A stretch of 64,000 bases of DNA from Magnetococcus sp. PR-3 (GTDB lineage Bacteria > Pseudomonadota > Magnetococcia > Magnetococcales > Magnetococcaceae). Positions 8,430 through 17,927 of the stretch are shown piece after piece. Under the pieces are notes generated by a model. It worked only from the letters and a program-made list of their open reading frames with translations. It did not search any database and was not told where the DNA came from. Location of the stretch: contig NZ_JBAHUQ010000001.1 in NCBI RefSeq assembly GCF_036689865.1, positions 124,001-188,000 on the forward strand, read 5' to 3'. The position numbers and the translations under genes were made by a program. Every line of letters begins with the position of its first letter. Within the stretch, counting starts at the first letter, position 1.

Positions 8430-9428
8430 TCAATGGGCCCGCACAATCTGTAACGGCCCTTTTTTCTGGGTTTGCAACTGCCAGCCGTACTGATCCAGCA
8501 GTTGGGCCAGGGCTCGATGAGCCGGTGTACTGCTCAGAGTGACATCTTCAATTTTTGGCTGTAATAGCTCTAAACCACGGATATCCAAGGCGGCACGTTG
8601 GGCCAAAAAATAAACCGCCTCCGACAAAGGGGTTTGGATAAATTGATAGCTGGCTTGTGGAAAATGAGCAACCGATGATTTCATCCAGGCACTATGGTAG
8701 GGCTGTTTGCTCAACGTCAACTGGTATCGACCATCCCGTCTGTCCAGCCGCCAATGTAGGTTGGCATTTTTTAAGGTAACGGCCAACCGAACCCCTTCAT
8801 CATGGGTACCCAATTGTGCCTGTTTAACCCATGGATCTTCAATACGGGGCAAAACCACCTGGGCATGCAGCGTGTTCGGCCAATCCACCACCAAGGTTGC
8901 CGAGTCCGCCAACCAGTTTACTTGAGGTTCAGGAAGTCGGGATGCTCCGCCAAGAAACAGATGCCACGCCGCTTCGTCATACTGGATCTCTAGATGACTC
9001 AACTCTATGAGTGTGCTCTGCAGAGCTTGTGGCCACCGAACCCAAAGCCCTTTTTCTGCCATCACCACTTCAGGGGGCTGCTCTCCATTTAAGGGTAAAA
9101 TACGCACGCCTTGCCCACTCCACTGCAGCTGTGCTTTGAAGTGGGGCGCCATTTTGGGTGGCTTAATGGTATTCCAAATGGCCGCTTGGCATCGTAAGGT
9201 AACACCTCCAGCGGGCCAACCTTGTAAAATTTGGCAACGTTGGGGGTGTTCTTGCAGGGCACCAACAGGAATAAAGAGTTGATGCATGCCATTTTTATGC
9301 TCATCCAAACGCGCTTGAGCCCCCCATGAGGGTAGCGTAAGCAAAAAAATCACGCCAAATAGGATAATCTGGGCCCAAACACACGGCCTGACCTTTTGGA
9401 ATAGCTTTATAAACGGTAAACTATCCAT
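8430..9428 (-). CDS. Exported AMIN-like/STN-like protein in the pilQ position (no secretin domain)
   Basis: A 332-residue protein with a hydrophobic N-terminal segment (VWAQIILFGVIFLLTLPSWGAQA), probably a signal peptide. The middle contains a beta-rich stretch (VKQAQLGTHDEGVRLAVTL and onward) that resembles an AMIN domain. The last 70 residues resemble a secretin/TonB N-terminal (STN) fold: LSEAVYFLAQRAALDIRG followed by ALAQLLDQYGWQLQT. The protein ends there, with no N1 or secretin domain. Its place, divergent from mrcA and followed by aroB, is exactly that of the pilMNOPQ/hofMNOPQ block in other proteobacteria. I read it as a derivative of a PilQ N-terminus (inference). AAGGG precedes the ATG. 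Confidence 0.55.
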   Translation of the reverse strand: MDSLPFIKLFQKVRPCVWAQIILFGVIFLLTLPSWGAQARLDEHKNGMHQLFIPVGALQEHPQRCQILQGWPAGGVTLRCQAAIWNTIKPPKMAPHFKAQLQWSGQGVRILPLNGEQPPEVVMAEKGLWVRWPQALQSTLIELSHLEIQYDEAAWHLFLGGASRLPEPQVNWLADSATLVVDWPNTLHAQVVLPRIEDPWVKQAQLGTHDEGVRLAVTLKNANLHWRLDRRDGRYQLTLSKQPYHSAWMKSSVAHFPQASYQFIQTPLSEAVYFLAQRAALDIRGLELLQPKIEDVTLSSTPAHRALAQLLDQYGWQLQTQKKGPLQIVRAH

Positions 9429-9505
9429 TTTTGAGTACCCTTTGTTAGTTGGGGGTGCGCAATGGGACAGTGGATTTCACGCAAACGGAACGGCGAATAC
9501 TCCCC

Positions 9506-12109
9506 ATGCCGGAAAATCATACAGACAAGGGTGCACCGAAAAAAGGTGCGGTGAAACCAAAACGTAAATCCAGCTGGGTATGGCGCTGGTTTAAACGTCT
9601 TTTTGTACTGGGGTTACTCCTCTCCCTGGCAGGCGGTATTTACGGTTGGTCCATCTATCTTAAGTTCTCTAAAGATCTGCCGACGCTACGCAGTTTAGAG
9701 GAGTACCACCCCTCTTTGGTGACACGGGTGTATGCCCGAGACTACCGGTTGATGGGGGAGTTTTATATTGAGCGGCGGAAGTTTATTCCCATTAAAGATG
9801 TGCCGCCTATGCTCATTAACGCTTTTTTAGCAACAGAAGATGCTCGTTTTTACAGCCATTTTGGCCTGGACCCTGTCGGCATTGTCCGGGCTTTCATCAC
9901 CAACATGAAAGCCGGTCGGGTGGTCCAGGGCGCCTCCACCATCACCCAGCAGGTGGCAAAAACATTTTTACTCACAGCCGAGCGTAGTTATACACGAAAA
10001 ATTAAAGAGGCCATCCTAGCCCTGCGTATTGAAGAGTCCCTCACCAAACAGGAGATCCTTGAACTCTACATCAACCAGATCTATCTGGGTGCAGGCGCTT
10101 ACGGGGTTAGCTCCGCAGCACGTATTTATTTCAATAAAGATGTCTCAGAGTTGACCATTGCCCAGATGGCGATGCTTGCCGCTCTGCCTAAGGCCCCTTC
10201 CCGCTATTCACCATGGCGCTACAAAACGCGGGCAAAAAAACGACAACGGGCTGTTTTACAGCGCATGTATGATGTTGGCCACATCAACCGTGAGCAAGCC
10301 AAAGCAGAGGTCTCACGCCCCTTGGATCTGGCCCGTCCTCAGGTTCCCTTAGAACAGGTTGCTCCACACTATTTGGAACATGTACGCCGCACCTTGCAAG
10401 AGGAGTGGGGATCCTACCGTCTCTACCGAGGGGGGCTGGATGTCTACACCACCCTGGATCCCACCCTACAGGTCGCCGCTCAGCAAGCGGTAAGAGATGG
10501 TCTGGTCGCGTACAGTAAACGCCACGGTTACATGGGCCCCATCGGCACCATTGAGAACCTGGATCAAACCGCCATGGCCAAATGGCTCAAAAAGGTGGAG
10601 AAGGATCCTGTCACCACTCAGGGCTTTGTCAAAGCGGTGGTGCTTGAAATTCCTAAAGAGGGGCCTGCTAAAATTATGTTGGCCAAAGGGCATAGTTTTG
10701 ACCTGCCCTTTTCTGGTGTTGAATGGGCACGTCCACGCACCGAGAAAAAGCTAAGACCCGGCCGAAAGATCAAAAAAATCAGTGATCTTTTACAGGTAGG
10801 AGACATCATTTTAGTGGATCTAAAACCTGTACTCAAACCGGACCCGCATAACCCTGGTGAACTTATTCCAGGTCATCAAGCCATTTTGGCCCAGGAGCCG
10901 GATGCCGAAGCTGCGCTCATCAGTATGGACCCCCACACCGGGCAGATCATTGCCATGGTGGGTGGCTATGACTTTAGCCGGAGTGAATACAACCGAGCGA
11001 CCCAATCCAAACGTCTACCGGGCTCAGCTTACAAACCCTTTTTGTATGCCGCAGCCTTGGCCAATGGCTATAATCCAGCCACCCGTATTGATGACTCCCC
11101 CATCCCCATTGTCTATCATGATGGCGTGACCGGAGAGCGTAAAATATGGAAAGCTGAAAACTATGAAAAACGCTTTCATGGACCCACAACACTCCGGGTG
11201 GCGTTAGAACACTCCCGAAACCTTGTGACCATTCGACTGATGAAAAACCTGGGGGTCAAAAAGGTCGTTCCTTTTGTGCAAAAGTTTGGGTTGCGTATTC
11301 CAGAATCCAGACGCGACCTCTCCATCTCCCTGGGTACCATGAACTACTCCCCCATGCAGATGGCCCAAGCCTATGCAGCCTTCCCTAATGGCGGTAAATT
11401 GGTGGAACCGGTCTATATTGCACGCGTCCAAGATAGGTATGGACGTACCATCCACCGTCATGGTGGGGGGGACTGCCTGTTGTGCCATAAAGAGACGGAA
11501 CGCTCTATTACCGACATGCTGCAAGGCCGTAAAACCGATTTACCCAAAGGCCATGAAAACATGTTTGGGGAGCAGGTTATGGACCCCAAAGTCGCCTACC
11601 AGGTAACCAGTATGCTTAAAGGGGTGGTCAGCCATGGTACGGGGCGCCGTGCCCGGGTCATTAAACGTCCCCTCGCCGGTAAAACAGGGACCACCAACGA
11701 TCTACGCGATGCCTGGTTCCTTGGGTATAGCCCCTCCTTGGTTACCTCTGTTTGGGTAGGCCGGGATGATTACAAGACCCTTGGCTATAAAGAAACAGGC
11801 TCTAAGGCAGCGCTACCGATCTGGACCAACTATATGCAAGCAGCCCTTAAAGATCGGCCCGTGGTAGATTTTCCCGTCCCGGCGGGCATCTATCTGGAAT
11901 CTGTAGATGGTCATGACGGCGGTCCTGTGACCGACAGCACCAAACGGGTGGTATTAGAAGCCTTTAAACCGGATGATCGCACCGTGCGGGCCAAGGAGCT
12001 TCGTCAACGCCGCAGCCCTGCTCGCCACCGTGGACAAACATTAAACCAAGGCTCAACATCTCAAACCGGAGGATCACCGGGTATCTCTATACCTTCTGGT
12101 CTTTATTAA
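9506..12109 (+). CDS. mrcA: Penicillin-binding protein 1A, bifunctional transglycosylase/transpeptidase
   Basis: About 867 residues. A basic cytoplasmic tail (KKGAVKPKRKSSWVWRWFKR) precedes one membrane anchor. The GT51 transglycosylase domain follows, with EDARFYSHFGLD (catalytic Glu) and GASTITQQVAK. An OB-like insert comes next, then the transpeptidase domain with SAYK (in LPGSAYKPF), SRN (in HSRNLVTIR) and KTGTTN. All catalytic motifs are intact, so it should polymerise and crosslink peptidoglycan in the periplasm. I place the start at the ATG at 9506 (MPENHTDK); earlier TTG and GTG codons are in frame and no ribosome site is decisive. The NnrS-type gene follows ten bases later. Confidence 0.95.
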   Translation: MPENHTDKGAPKKGAVKPKRKSSWVWRWFKRLFVLGLLLSLAGGIYGWSIYLKFSKDLPTLRSLEEYHPSLVTRVYARDYRLMGEFYIERRKFIPIKDVPPMLINAFLATEDARFYSHFGLDPVGIVRAFITNMKAGRVVQGASTITQQVAKTFLLTAERSYTRKIKEAILALRIEESLTKQEILELYINQIYLGAGAYGVSSAARIYFNKDVSELTIAQMAMLAALPKAPSRYSPWRYKTRAKKRQRAVLQRMYDVGHINREQAKAEVSRPLDLARPQVPLEQVAPHYLEHVRRTLQEEWGSYRLYRGGLDVYTTLDPTLQVAAQQAVRDGLVAYSKRHGYMGPIGTIENLDQTAMAKWLKKVEKDPVTTQGFVKAVVLEIPKEGPAKIMLAKGHSFDLPFSGVEWARPRTEKKLRPGRKIKKISDLLQVGDIILVDLKPVLKPDPHNPGELIPGHQAILAQEPDAEAALISMDPHTGQIIAMVGGYDFSRSEYNRATQSKRLPGSAYKPFLYAAALANGYNPATRIDDSPIPIVYHDGVTGERKIWKAENYEKRFHGPTTLRVALEHSRNLVTIRLMKNLGVKKVVPFVQKFGLRIPESRRDLSISLGTMNYSPMQMAQAYAAFPNGGKLVEPVYIARVQDRYGRTIHRHGGGDCLLCHKETERSITDMLQGRKTDLPKGHENMFGEQVMDPKVAYQVTSMLKGVVSHGTGRRARVIKRPLAGKTGTTNDLRDAWFLGYSPSLVTSVWVGRDDYKTLGYKETGSKAALPIWTNYMQAALKDRPVVDFPVPAGIYLESVDGHDGGPVTDSTKRVVLEAFKPDDRTVRAKELRQRRSPARHRGQTLNQGSTSQTGGSPGISIPSGLY

Positions 12110-12119
12110 TAGGTGAACC

Positions 12120-13322
12120 ATGCCCTCTCTCTTTGCCACACCGTTTCGACTCTTTTTTCTACTAGGGCTGAGCTACGGTTTTTTGGCCATGGCCATGTGG
12201 GTAGGAACCTTACTCATCCCTGAAGGTTGGCCACTGGTCCCCATGCTGATCGATAGCACACTCATGCCGGTTTTTTGGCATGGCCATGAGCTGGTTTTTG
12301 GCTTTTGTGGTGCCATTGGAGTGGGTTTTTTACTGACTGCCGCAGGGAATTGGGTCGGCAAACCCCTGGTTACCCCGGTACAGACCCTCTTGCTAGCCAC
12401 AGCCTGGCTGATCGGTAGATTGGTCTTAATGCTCTCTGGCCCGTTACCCGAAATCTGGGTAAGTGTGGGCAATGCTCTATTTCCTCTCCTGACCCTTCTT
12501 CTCTTTCTCTACCACCTGGGTGGTTCAAAGAACCCTTGGCATCGGTCAGTACTCTTGGCCTATGGGCTGTACGCCGTTATCAATATCCTCTCTGTTCCCA
12601 CGGCTTTGGAGATACTCCCCATTCCTTGGGCCAGTACGGGCCCCAAACTGGGTATGGCTGCGCTGATCTTGATCGTTACGGCCATAGGGGGTCGTATTAT
12701 TCCACTCTTTACCGTGAACTGGTTAAAGAACAGTGGGCGGGATAGCCAAGCGAGTTACACCCCCCTACCCTGGCTTGAGAACGCCACCTTGGTTATGACA
12801 CTGCTGGTCATCGCGGGTATGATGTTTATGGGTATGGAAAACCCATGGATGGCCTTTCTCTACCTTCCCACAGGCATACTTCACCTCATGCGTCTCGCAC
12901 GCTGGAACGGACACCGCACCGCCAGTGCACCCATTGTGTGGGTGATGCATGTGGGCTACTTGTCCATTCCTCTGGGGTTCATAGCCTTAGCACTACCTTT
13001 TAAATTGGATGTTGTCCGCATCCTCACAGCTTTTCACATCTGGACCATTGGGGTTGGGGGGCTCTTTTTGATCGGTATTGTTACCCGGGTAGGATTGGGC
13101 CATACCGGCCGCCCCATCCAACCACACCCATGGACAGTACTAGCCTACGGCCTGTTCTTGGTCGCTTTATTGGTACGATCAATCGTCCCCATGATTTGGC
13201 AAGAGGTATTGGGAGAAAGCTACTGGTTATCCGGAAGTATCTGGATGGCCGCCATGCTGCTTATTTTAATTCGCTATCTGCCTATTTTACTGACGCCACG
13301 CCCCGATGGAAAAGTGGGATAG
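12120..13322 (+). CDS. NnrS family haem/copper membrane protein
   Basis: A 400-residue protein with about twelve membrane helices. The FWHGHELVFGFCGAIGVGFLLTA stretch matches the WHxHE motif that opens the NnrS family, with PxQ and a late FHIWTIGVGG bearing another conserved His. NnrS of Rhodobacter is a haem- and copper-containing membrane protein linked to nitric oxide stress. The exact reaction is unknown. GGTGA lies just before the ATG. The gene sits ten bases after mrcA and may be cotranscribed. No denitrification gene is seen nearby. Confidence 0.83.
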   Translation: MPSLFATPFRLFFLLGLSYGFLAMAMWVGTLLIPEGWPLVPMLIDSTLMPVFWHGHELVFGFCGAIGVGFLLTAAGNWVGKPLVTPVQTLLLATAWLIGRLVLMLSGPLPEIWVSVGNALFPLLTLLLFLYHLGGSKNPWHRSVLLAYGLYAVINILSVPTALEILPIPWASTGPKLGMAALILIVTAIGGRIIPLFTVNWLKNSGRDSQASYTPLPWLENATLVMTLLVIAGMMFMGMENPWMAFLYLPTGILHLMRLARWNGHRTASAPIVWVMHVGYLSIPLGFIALALPFKLDVVRILTAFHIWTIGVGGLFLIGIVTRVGLGHTGRPIQPHPWTVLAYGLFLVALLVRSIVPMIWQEVLGESYWLSGSIWMAAMLLILIRYLPILLTPRPDGKVG

Positions 13323-13326
13323 AGCG

Positions 13327-13689
13327 CTAGACCAGCCTAAAAACCTGATCTAGACCTGCTACTTTAAAGAGGCGTTCGAGCTTAGGGTGTAGGTTGCGTA
13401 TGGCAATGGTGTAGGCTTTTTCACCTAAGGCTTGGTGAAAAAGCAGAAACACCCCCAACCCGACACTGTCCATGACCTCTATCTTGGTACAGTCAATGAC
13501 CACATCCAAATGATCGGGAATACGCTCTGCCAGTTCAAGGTAAGGGGTATAGGAATAAAAACCTGGCGCACTTTGGGGGATGATGCAGAAGGAGTGTGCA
13601 TCTACTTTTAATGCAAATTCAGGATTGACTGTCTGTGTAATCATCTGTCCCACCTGCTCAATAAATCCTACATAATCTATACATGACAT
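13327..13689 (-). CDS. STAS-domain protein (anti-sigma-factor-antagonist type)
   Basis: About 120 residues. The C-terminal 95 form a STAS domain: DVVIDCTKIEVMDSVGLGVFLLF is the strand-turn-helix carrying the conserved phosphorylatable Ser (in MDSVGLG), and LFKVAGLDQVFRL is the typical end. STAS proteins of this type bind anti-sigma kinases or take part in partner switching. A PP2C-type response regulator that might act on such a protein is encoded about 20 kb away (33.4-35.1 kb), but a link is only a guess. I prefer the start at 13689 (MSCIDYVGF); the frame is open for 35 more residues upstream, and no ribosome site settles it. It ends four bases past the convergent NnrS gene. Confidence 0.75.
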   Translation of the reverse strand: MSCIDYVGFIEQVGQMITQTVNPEFALKVDAHSFCIIPQSAPGFYSYTPYLELAERIPDHLDVVIDCTKIEVMDSVGLGVFLLFHQALGEKAYTIAIRNLHPKLERLFKVAGLDQVFRLV

Positions 13690-14206
13690 CTTGGCATAAA
13701 TATGGGTGAGATCAACGAGATTGTTTGAGAAAGCATATCTCAATAAAAAGTCATGCGTGCTCACCATGAAATAAAAGGGGGCACGGTCCGCCAACCATTC
13801 ACCATAGAGTCCTTCAGATTTTGACGTGCCCAGTAGGTTTTGAACCGTTTGAGATAGGTATTTTGAGGTTGAATCATCAACAACTGGATGAACCCCAGAT
13901 CTACGTCATAAAACACAACTTTCTTTACGGAACAGAGCCCCACAAATAAGTGGTCGCCTAACCCCTCACACAGACCAACGGTCTAAAGATCCACACTTTC
14001 TCTCTTTAGGGTCGGCAAGATGCTCAAGCGGGCAAAACACCCATCAGCCTCACAACGGTAAAGAGCCCTCTGCTAATCCATGCTTTAAAACAGGCATAAG
14101 CAACTGGCGGGTTACGATAAGCCCACCATGGGGATAAACCAGTTCTTTAGGATGGTACAAACGATCAAGCAACCAACCCGCAGTAAATAGAGAGAGAGCC
14201 TACAAA
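13690..14206. other. Gene-free stretch between STAS gene and rpoH
   Basis: No frame here is convincing. The left part should hold the promoter of the leftward STAS gene. The remainder, as far as the rpoH terminator, shows nothing I can name. Confidence 0.5.
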
Positions 14207-14242
14207 AAAAGCCCAGCAACAGATGCTGGGCTTTTATTTTTT
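14207..14242 (-). terminator. Intrinsic terminator of rpoH
   Basis: AAAAGCCCAGCA and TGCTGGGCTTTT form a 12-base stem around a five-base loop. A-rich sequence on the left becomes the U-run of the leftward rpoH transcript. Confidence 0.88.
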
Positions 14243-14264
14243 TAAACGGGTATAAATGCGACCT

Positions 14265-15137
14265 TTAGGCAGGGATAAGATCCTGAATGGAAGCATCTCC
14301 TGCCTCAAAGAAAACACGCAGCTTTTTCAAAGCGCGCTTTTCAAGTTGGCGAATACGCTCACGGGAAACACCCAACCGTTCCCCCAGCACCTCAAGGGTA
14401 ATCGGTTTGGCGGTCATAATACGGGCCATGACAATTTCTCGCTCCCGCTCATTAAGGGAAGCCAAGGCCTGTTTTACCACTTCCTGCTGGATCTGCTCGG
14501 ACTCAGAGGCCAACAGAAGTGTCTCTTGATCCGGAGCTTGGTCCGCAAGCAGATTCTGGATCTCTTCTCCACCCTCAACAGCGGTACGGTTTAGACTATC
14601 ATCTGGACCACTCAACCGCGCATCCATCTCCAACACGGCCTCACTAGAGACCCCTAACCGCTGCCCCATCTCTTCCGCCTGTGTGGCATCCAACCGTTCC
14701 AGGGTATCTTTGGATTTACGGAGATTAAAAAACAGCTTACGCTGGGCCGCTGTGGTACCAATTTTTACCAAGGACCAGTGATGCAGCACAAATTCCTGAA
14801 TGGAAGCTTTGATCCACCACATGGCATAGGTTGCGAGGCGAAAGCCTTTATGGGGATCAAAGCGCTTAACCGCCTGCATCAACCCAACAGAACCCTCTTG
14901 CACCAAATCCATAAACTTCAGGCCATAGTACCCTTGGTACTCTTTGGCAATACTGGCTACATAACGTAGATAAGAAGTCACCAACTGATGTGCCGCGTCC
15001 AGATCGTTCTGTTCACGATACCGTACCGCCAGATCAAACTCTTCATCGGCCGACAGCATAGGGTAGTTATCCACCTGCTGCATATAACTGGCGAGTTGGT
15101 TTTCTCCTTTATAGGGAACCAACATGTTAGTGCTCAT
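14265..15137 (-). CDS. rpoH: RNA polymerase heat-shock sigma factor sigma-32
   Basis: A 290-residue sigma-70-family protein. Region 2 includes LKFMDLVQEGSVGLMQAVKRFDP and RLATYAMWWIKASIQEFVL. Next comes the RpoH-specific box QRKLFFNLR, which sets sigma-32 apart from RpoD and other sigmas. Region 4 ends with LGVSRERIRQLEKRALKKLR, a helix-turn-helix that reads the -35 element. It directs RNA polymerase to chaperone and protease promoters. The ATG at 15137 (MSTNMLVPY) has GAGG about ten bases upstream. The gene is single, with its own terminator, and divergent from plsC across about 180 bases. Confidence 0.95.
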   Translation of the reverse strand: MSTNMLVPYKGENQLASYMQQVDNYPMLSADEEFDLAVRYREQNDLDAAHQLVTSYLRYVASIAKEYQGYYGLKFMDLVQEGSVGLMQAVKRFDPHKGFRLATYAMWWIKASIQEFVLHHWSLVKIGTTAAQRKLFFNLRKSKDTLERLDATQAEEMGQRLGVSSEAVLEMDARLSGPDDSLNRTAVEGGEEIQNLLADQAPDQETLLLASESEQIQQEVVKQALASLNEREREIVMARIMTAKPITLEVLGERLGVSRERIRQLEKRALKKLRVFFEAGDASIQDLIPA

Positions 15138-15315
15138 GTACGATCAACCTCATGTTCATCGGGTGTTTAAACCTAAAACAGCCTTTATCTACAACGAAAG
15201 AAGCGCGCATTATACCCTTCTTTTTCAAAATGCGCTATAAACATTGCGTACACCTTACACATCCTATAGATGGGATAGGGCAAGCAAAGTTTCAACCCCC
15301 TTTAAGGTTTTTTTA

Positions 15316-16062
15316 ATGCTTCAATGGCTGCGTTCCATACTATTTTTCTTACTGTTCTGTGTTGGTATTGTGCTCTTTGGGCTACTTATCACTGCGGTCT
15401 GGTTAATAACCCCCCTAACCTTCCGTCGCTGGCTGGCCAAGCAGTGGGCAAACTACAATTTATGGATGCTTAAATGGATCTGTGGTTTAAAACATGAAGT
15501 GATTGGGCATGAAAATCTGCCCCCTGCCCCCTTTGTGATCTTAAGCAAGCATCAATCAGAGTGGGAAACCGTCACCTTTCACACCCTGTTTCCCTTTTTT
15601 GCCTTTGTACTGAAACAGAGTTTGAAGTGGATTCCCATCTTTGGCTGGGCATTGGCTGCAACCAAACAGATCTTTATTAACCGCAGTCAGGGTACAGAAG
15701 CTCTAAGGTTACTTGCCAAAGAGGGCAAAACCGCCATGGAACAAGGGGACTGTGTCTTGATTTTTCCAGAAGGTACCCGGATGCCTGCGGGTGAGGTTGG
15801 GGATTATAAACCGGGTGGCGTCATGCTGGCCATGGCTGCAGGCGCGCCCATTATTCCTGTTGCGCATGATGCAGGCTACTACTGGCCTAAGGGCAGCCTA
15901 CTCAAAAAGTCAGGAACCATACGGGTTAAGATCGGCAAACCTATTCCAACAGAAGGGCTACCTAAAAATGCCCGCAAACAGGTCATGGCCCAAGTCCAGA
16001 CAGATATCGAGCAGATGGTTGAAGAGCTACACCAACTTCGCGAAGCCGAATCGTCTCATTAA
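15316..16062 (+). CDS. plsC: 1-acyl-sn-glycerol-3-phosphate acyltransferase (PlsC family)
   Basis: A 248-residue membrane-associated acyltransferase. An N-terminal hydrophobic segment (SILFFLLFCVGIVLFGLLI) is followed by SKHQSEWETVTF, the H-x4-acid catalytic motif with Glu in place of the commoner Asp. FPEGTRMPAG (glycerol phosphate binding) and PIIPVAHDAG complete the family pattern. It should acylate lysophosphatidic acid to phosphatidic acid. AAGG precedes the ATG at 15316. An in-frame extension upstream has no ribosome site. Its 3' end overlaps the convergent rsmA by four bases. Confidence 0.9.
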   Translation: MLQWLRSILFFLLFCVGIVLFGLLITAVWLITPLTFRRWLAKQWANYNLWMLKWICGLKHEVIGHENLPPAPFVILSKHQSEWETVTFHTLFPFFAFVLKQSLKWIPIFGWALAATKQIFINRSQGTEALRLLAKEGKTAMEQGDCVLIFPEGTRMPAGEVGDYKPGGVMLAMAAGAPIIPVAHDAGYYWPKGSLLKKSGTIRVKIGKPIPTEGLPKNARKQVMAQVQTDIEQMVEELHQLREAESSH

Positions 16063-16886
16063 GGCATAGGGGTATTGGCCAACTGGGCAAACTGTGCCAA
16101 GGTCAATACCTCCGCCCTTAACCCACCATCAATTCCAGCCTCTTCCAACCAGGGTCCAGGGTTGGCACACATGGTCTTTAAGGTATTGCGCAGTGTTTTT
16201 CGACGTTGGGCAAAGGCAGCTTTGACCACCCGAACAAAGTGGCGTTCATCGTTAACCGCCACACGGGGTGCCGTTTTAACATCTACGTGCACCACAGCGG
16301 ATGTCACCTTGGGGGGGGGAAGGAAAGCACCAGGTGGTACATCAAAACCGTGGCGAATTTCTGCCCACAAGCCACACTGTACCGTCAACGCCCCATAAGC
16401 TTTGCTTCCTGGTTCTGCGGCCAGCCGTTGGGCGACCTCCTTTTGGAACATTAAAGTCATGCTTTCAAAAGCAGCATGATGCTCCAACAGGTGTACCATC
16501 AGGGGGGATGAAATATTATAAGGTAGGTTAGCCGCCAGTTTCATACGCCCCCCCAGCTTTTCAGCCAGCGCGGTGTAGTCTACCTTAAGGGCATCCTCCT
16601 CAATAAGGCTTAGGTTACCGACGCCCGCCGCTTCCACACGCAACACAGGCAACAGGTTCCGATCTTTCTCAACCGCGGTTACAGCACCTGCTTTTTGCAG
16701 TAAAGGGATGGTTAACGATCCCACACCCGGGCCAATCTCAAGAACACGGTCGCTTTCACCAATCTGGGCCAGATTAACAATCCGGGGCGCGATAGACGGA
16801 TCCACCAAAAAATTTTGACCAAAGCGTTTATTGGGACTTAACCCATGCTGGTTTAACAACAGTTTAATGCGGCTGTAATGACTCAT
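16059..16886 (-). CDS. rsmA: 16S rRNA dimethyladenosine transferase (KsgA)
   Basis: A 275-residue SAM-dependent methyltransferase that dimethylates two adenines in the terminal helix of 16S rRNA. Landmarks are KRFGQNFLVDPSIAPRIV, the SAM motif VLEIGPGVGSLTIPLL, and the catalytic NLPYNISSPLMVHLL. The start at 16886 (MSHYSRIK) overlaps the pdxA stop by four bases (ATGA), which continues the surA-pdxA-rsmA order common in proteobacteria. Upstream in-frame codons lie within pdxA. Confidence 0.95.
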   Translation of the reverse strand: MSHYSRIKLLLNQHGLSPNKRFGQNFLVDPSIAPRIVNLAQIGESDRVLEIGPGVGSLTIPLLQKAGAVTAVEKDRNLLPVLRVEAAGVGNLSLIEEDALKVDYTALAEKLGGRMKLAANLPYNISSPLMVHLLEHHAAFESMTLMFQKEVAQRLAAEPGSKAYGALTVQCGLWAEIRHGFDVPPGAFLPPPKVTSAVVHVDVKTAPRVAVNDERHFVRVVKAAFAQRRKTLRNTLKTMCANPGPWLEEAGIDGGLRAEVLTLAQFAQLANTPMP

Positions 16887-17911
16887 GATCGCTCCTGCTG
16901 CCATTTCCAACGGTTATAGGCCATAGACTGTGCCTGCTCCACAGCAGTTAACAGAGCACTATGGTGAGCTTGCCCTGTTCCGGCGATATCATAGGCTGTA
17001 CCGTGATCCACACTGGTACGGATAATGGGCAACCCTAAGGTAATATTGGTGGCTTGACCAAAGCAGTGCATTTTTATGGGGATCAGTGCTTGATCATGGT
17101 ACATACAGATTATGGCATCGTAGGGCGCACGCGCGGATTCAGAAAACAGGGCATCAGCCGGAAACGGCCCTTCCAGACTCTTACCCAAATTGGCCAGGGT
17201 CATGGCTGGCTCAATAATTTGTGACTCTTCATCCCCAAACGCCCCGCCTTCCCCCGCATGCGGATTAAGGGCACAGATGGCCACTTTGGGATCCTTAACA
17301 CCAAAATCTCTGTGCAAGGAAGAGATAACAACCTGGAAATTGTGGCTTAACCCCTCCATGCTCAGCGCATCAGGCACAGAGCGAATGGATTGATGAATGG
17401 TGGCAGGTACAACCCTTAACCCTTCACCTGCCAGCATCATTACAGGGGCATGAACCCCTGTGCAGTGCCCTAACAACTCCGTATGTCCGGGCCATTGAAA
17501 GCCCCCTGCATGGAGTACCGCCTTGTTAATGGGCGGTGTAACCACCCCCCCCACACGGCCATCCATCGCCCATGCTGCCGCGGTCTCAATACTCTCCACC
17601 ACACAGGCTGCATGTGTGCCATTGGCAACCCCAAACGACAGTTTATCCAAATCGATTGATGCCTTTGTTGATAGAATAGACAAGGCCCCGCCTGGGGCCT
17701 TGTCAAAAGCATCATTGGGTGACAGATCATGTAGGGGTGGCAGGGGCAAACCCAATTGCTGTGCCGTCCACCTAAGAACAGCCGGATCCCCCACCCACAG
17801 CCAGGGAACGGTAGTCTCTGACCGTGCCGCAAAGGCTTTAAGGGTAATCTCAGGCCCAACACCAGCGGGATCCCCCATCGTTACAACAATGGGGGTCTGT
17901 GCCATATTCAT
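16883..17911 (-). CDS. pdxA: 4-hydroxythreonine-4-phosphate dehydrogenase
   Basis: A 342-residue NAD-dependent enzyme of the DXP-dependent pyridoxal phosphate pathway. It opens with PIVVTMGDPAGVGPEI. Internal motifs include GGVVTPPINKAVLHAGG, the metal-site region FQWPGHTELLGHCTG, NPHAGEGGAFGDEE, and MYHDQALIPIKMH near the C-terminus with conserved His and Asp ligands. The start is the ATG at 17911 or a second ATG two codons later. It follows surA by about 16 bases and overlaps rsmA. Nothing is missing. Confidence 0.95.
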   Translation of the reverse strand: MNMAQTPIVVTMGDPAGVGPEITLKAFAARSETTVPWLWVGDPAVLRWTAQQLGLPLPPLHDLSPNDAFDKAPGGALSILSTKASIDLDKLSFGVANGTHAACVVESIETAAAWAMDGRVGGVVTPPINKAVLHAGGFQWPGHTELLGHCTGVHAPVMMLAGEGLRVVPATIHQSIRSVPDALSMEGLSHNFQVVISSLHRDFGVKDPKVAICALNPHAGEGGAFGDEESQIIEPAMTLANLGKSLEGPFPADALFSESARAPYDAIICMYHDQALIPIKMHCFGQATNITLGLPIIRTSVDHGTAYDIAGTGQAHHSALLTAVEQAQSMAYNRWKWQQERS

Positions 17912-17927
17912 ACGGGTCCCACTTCTG

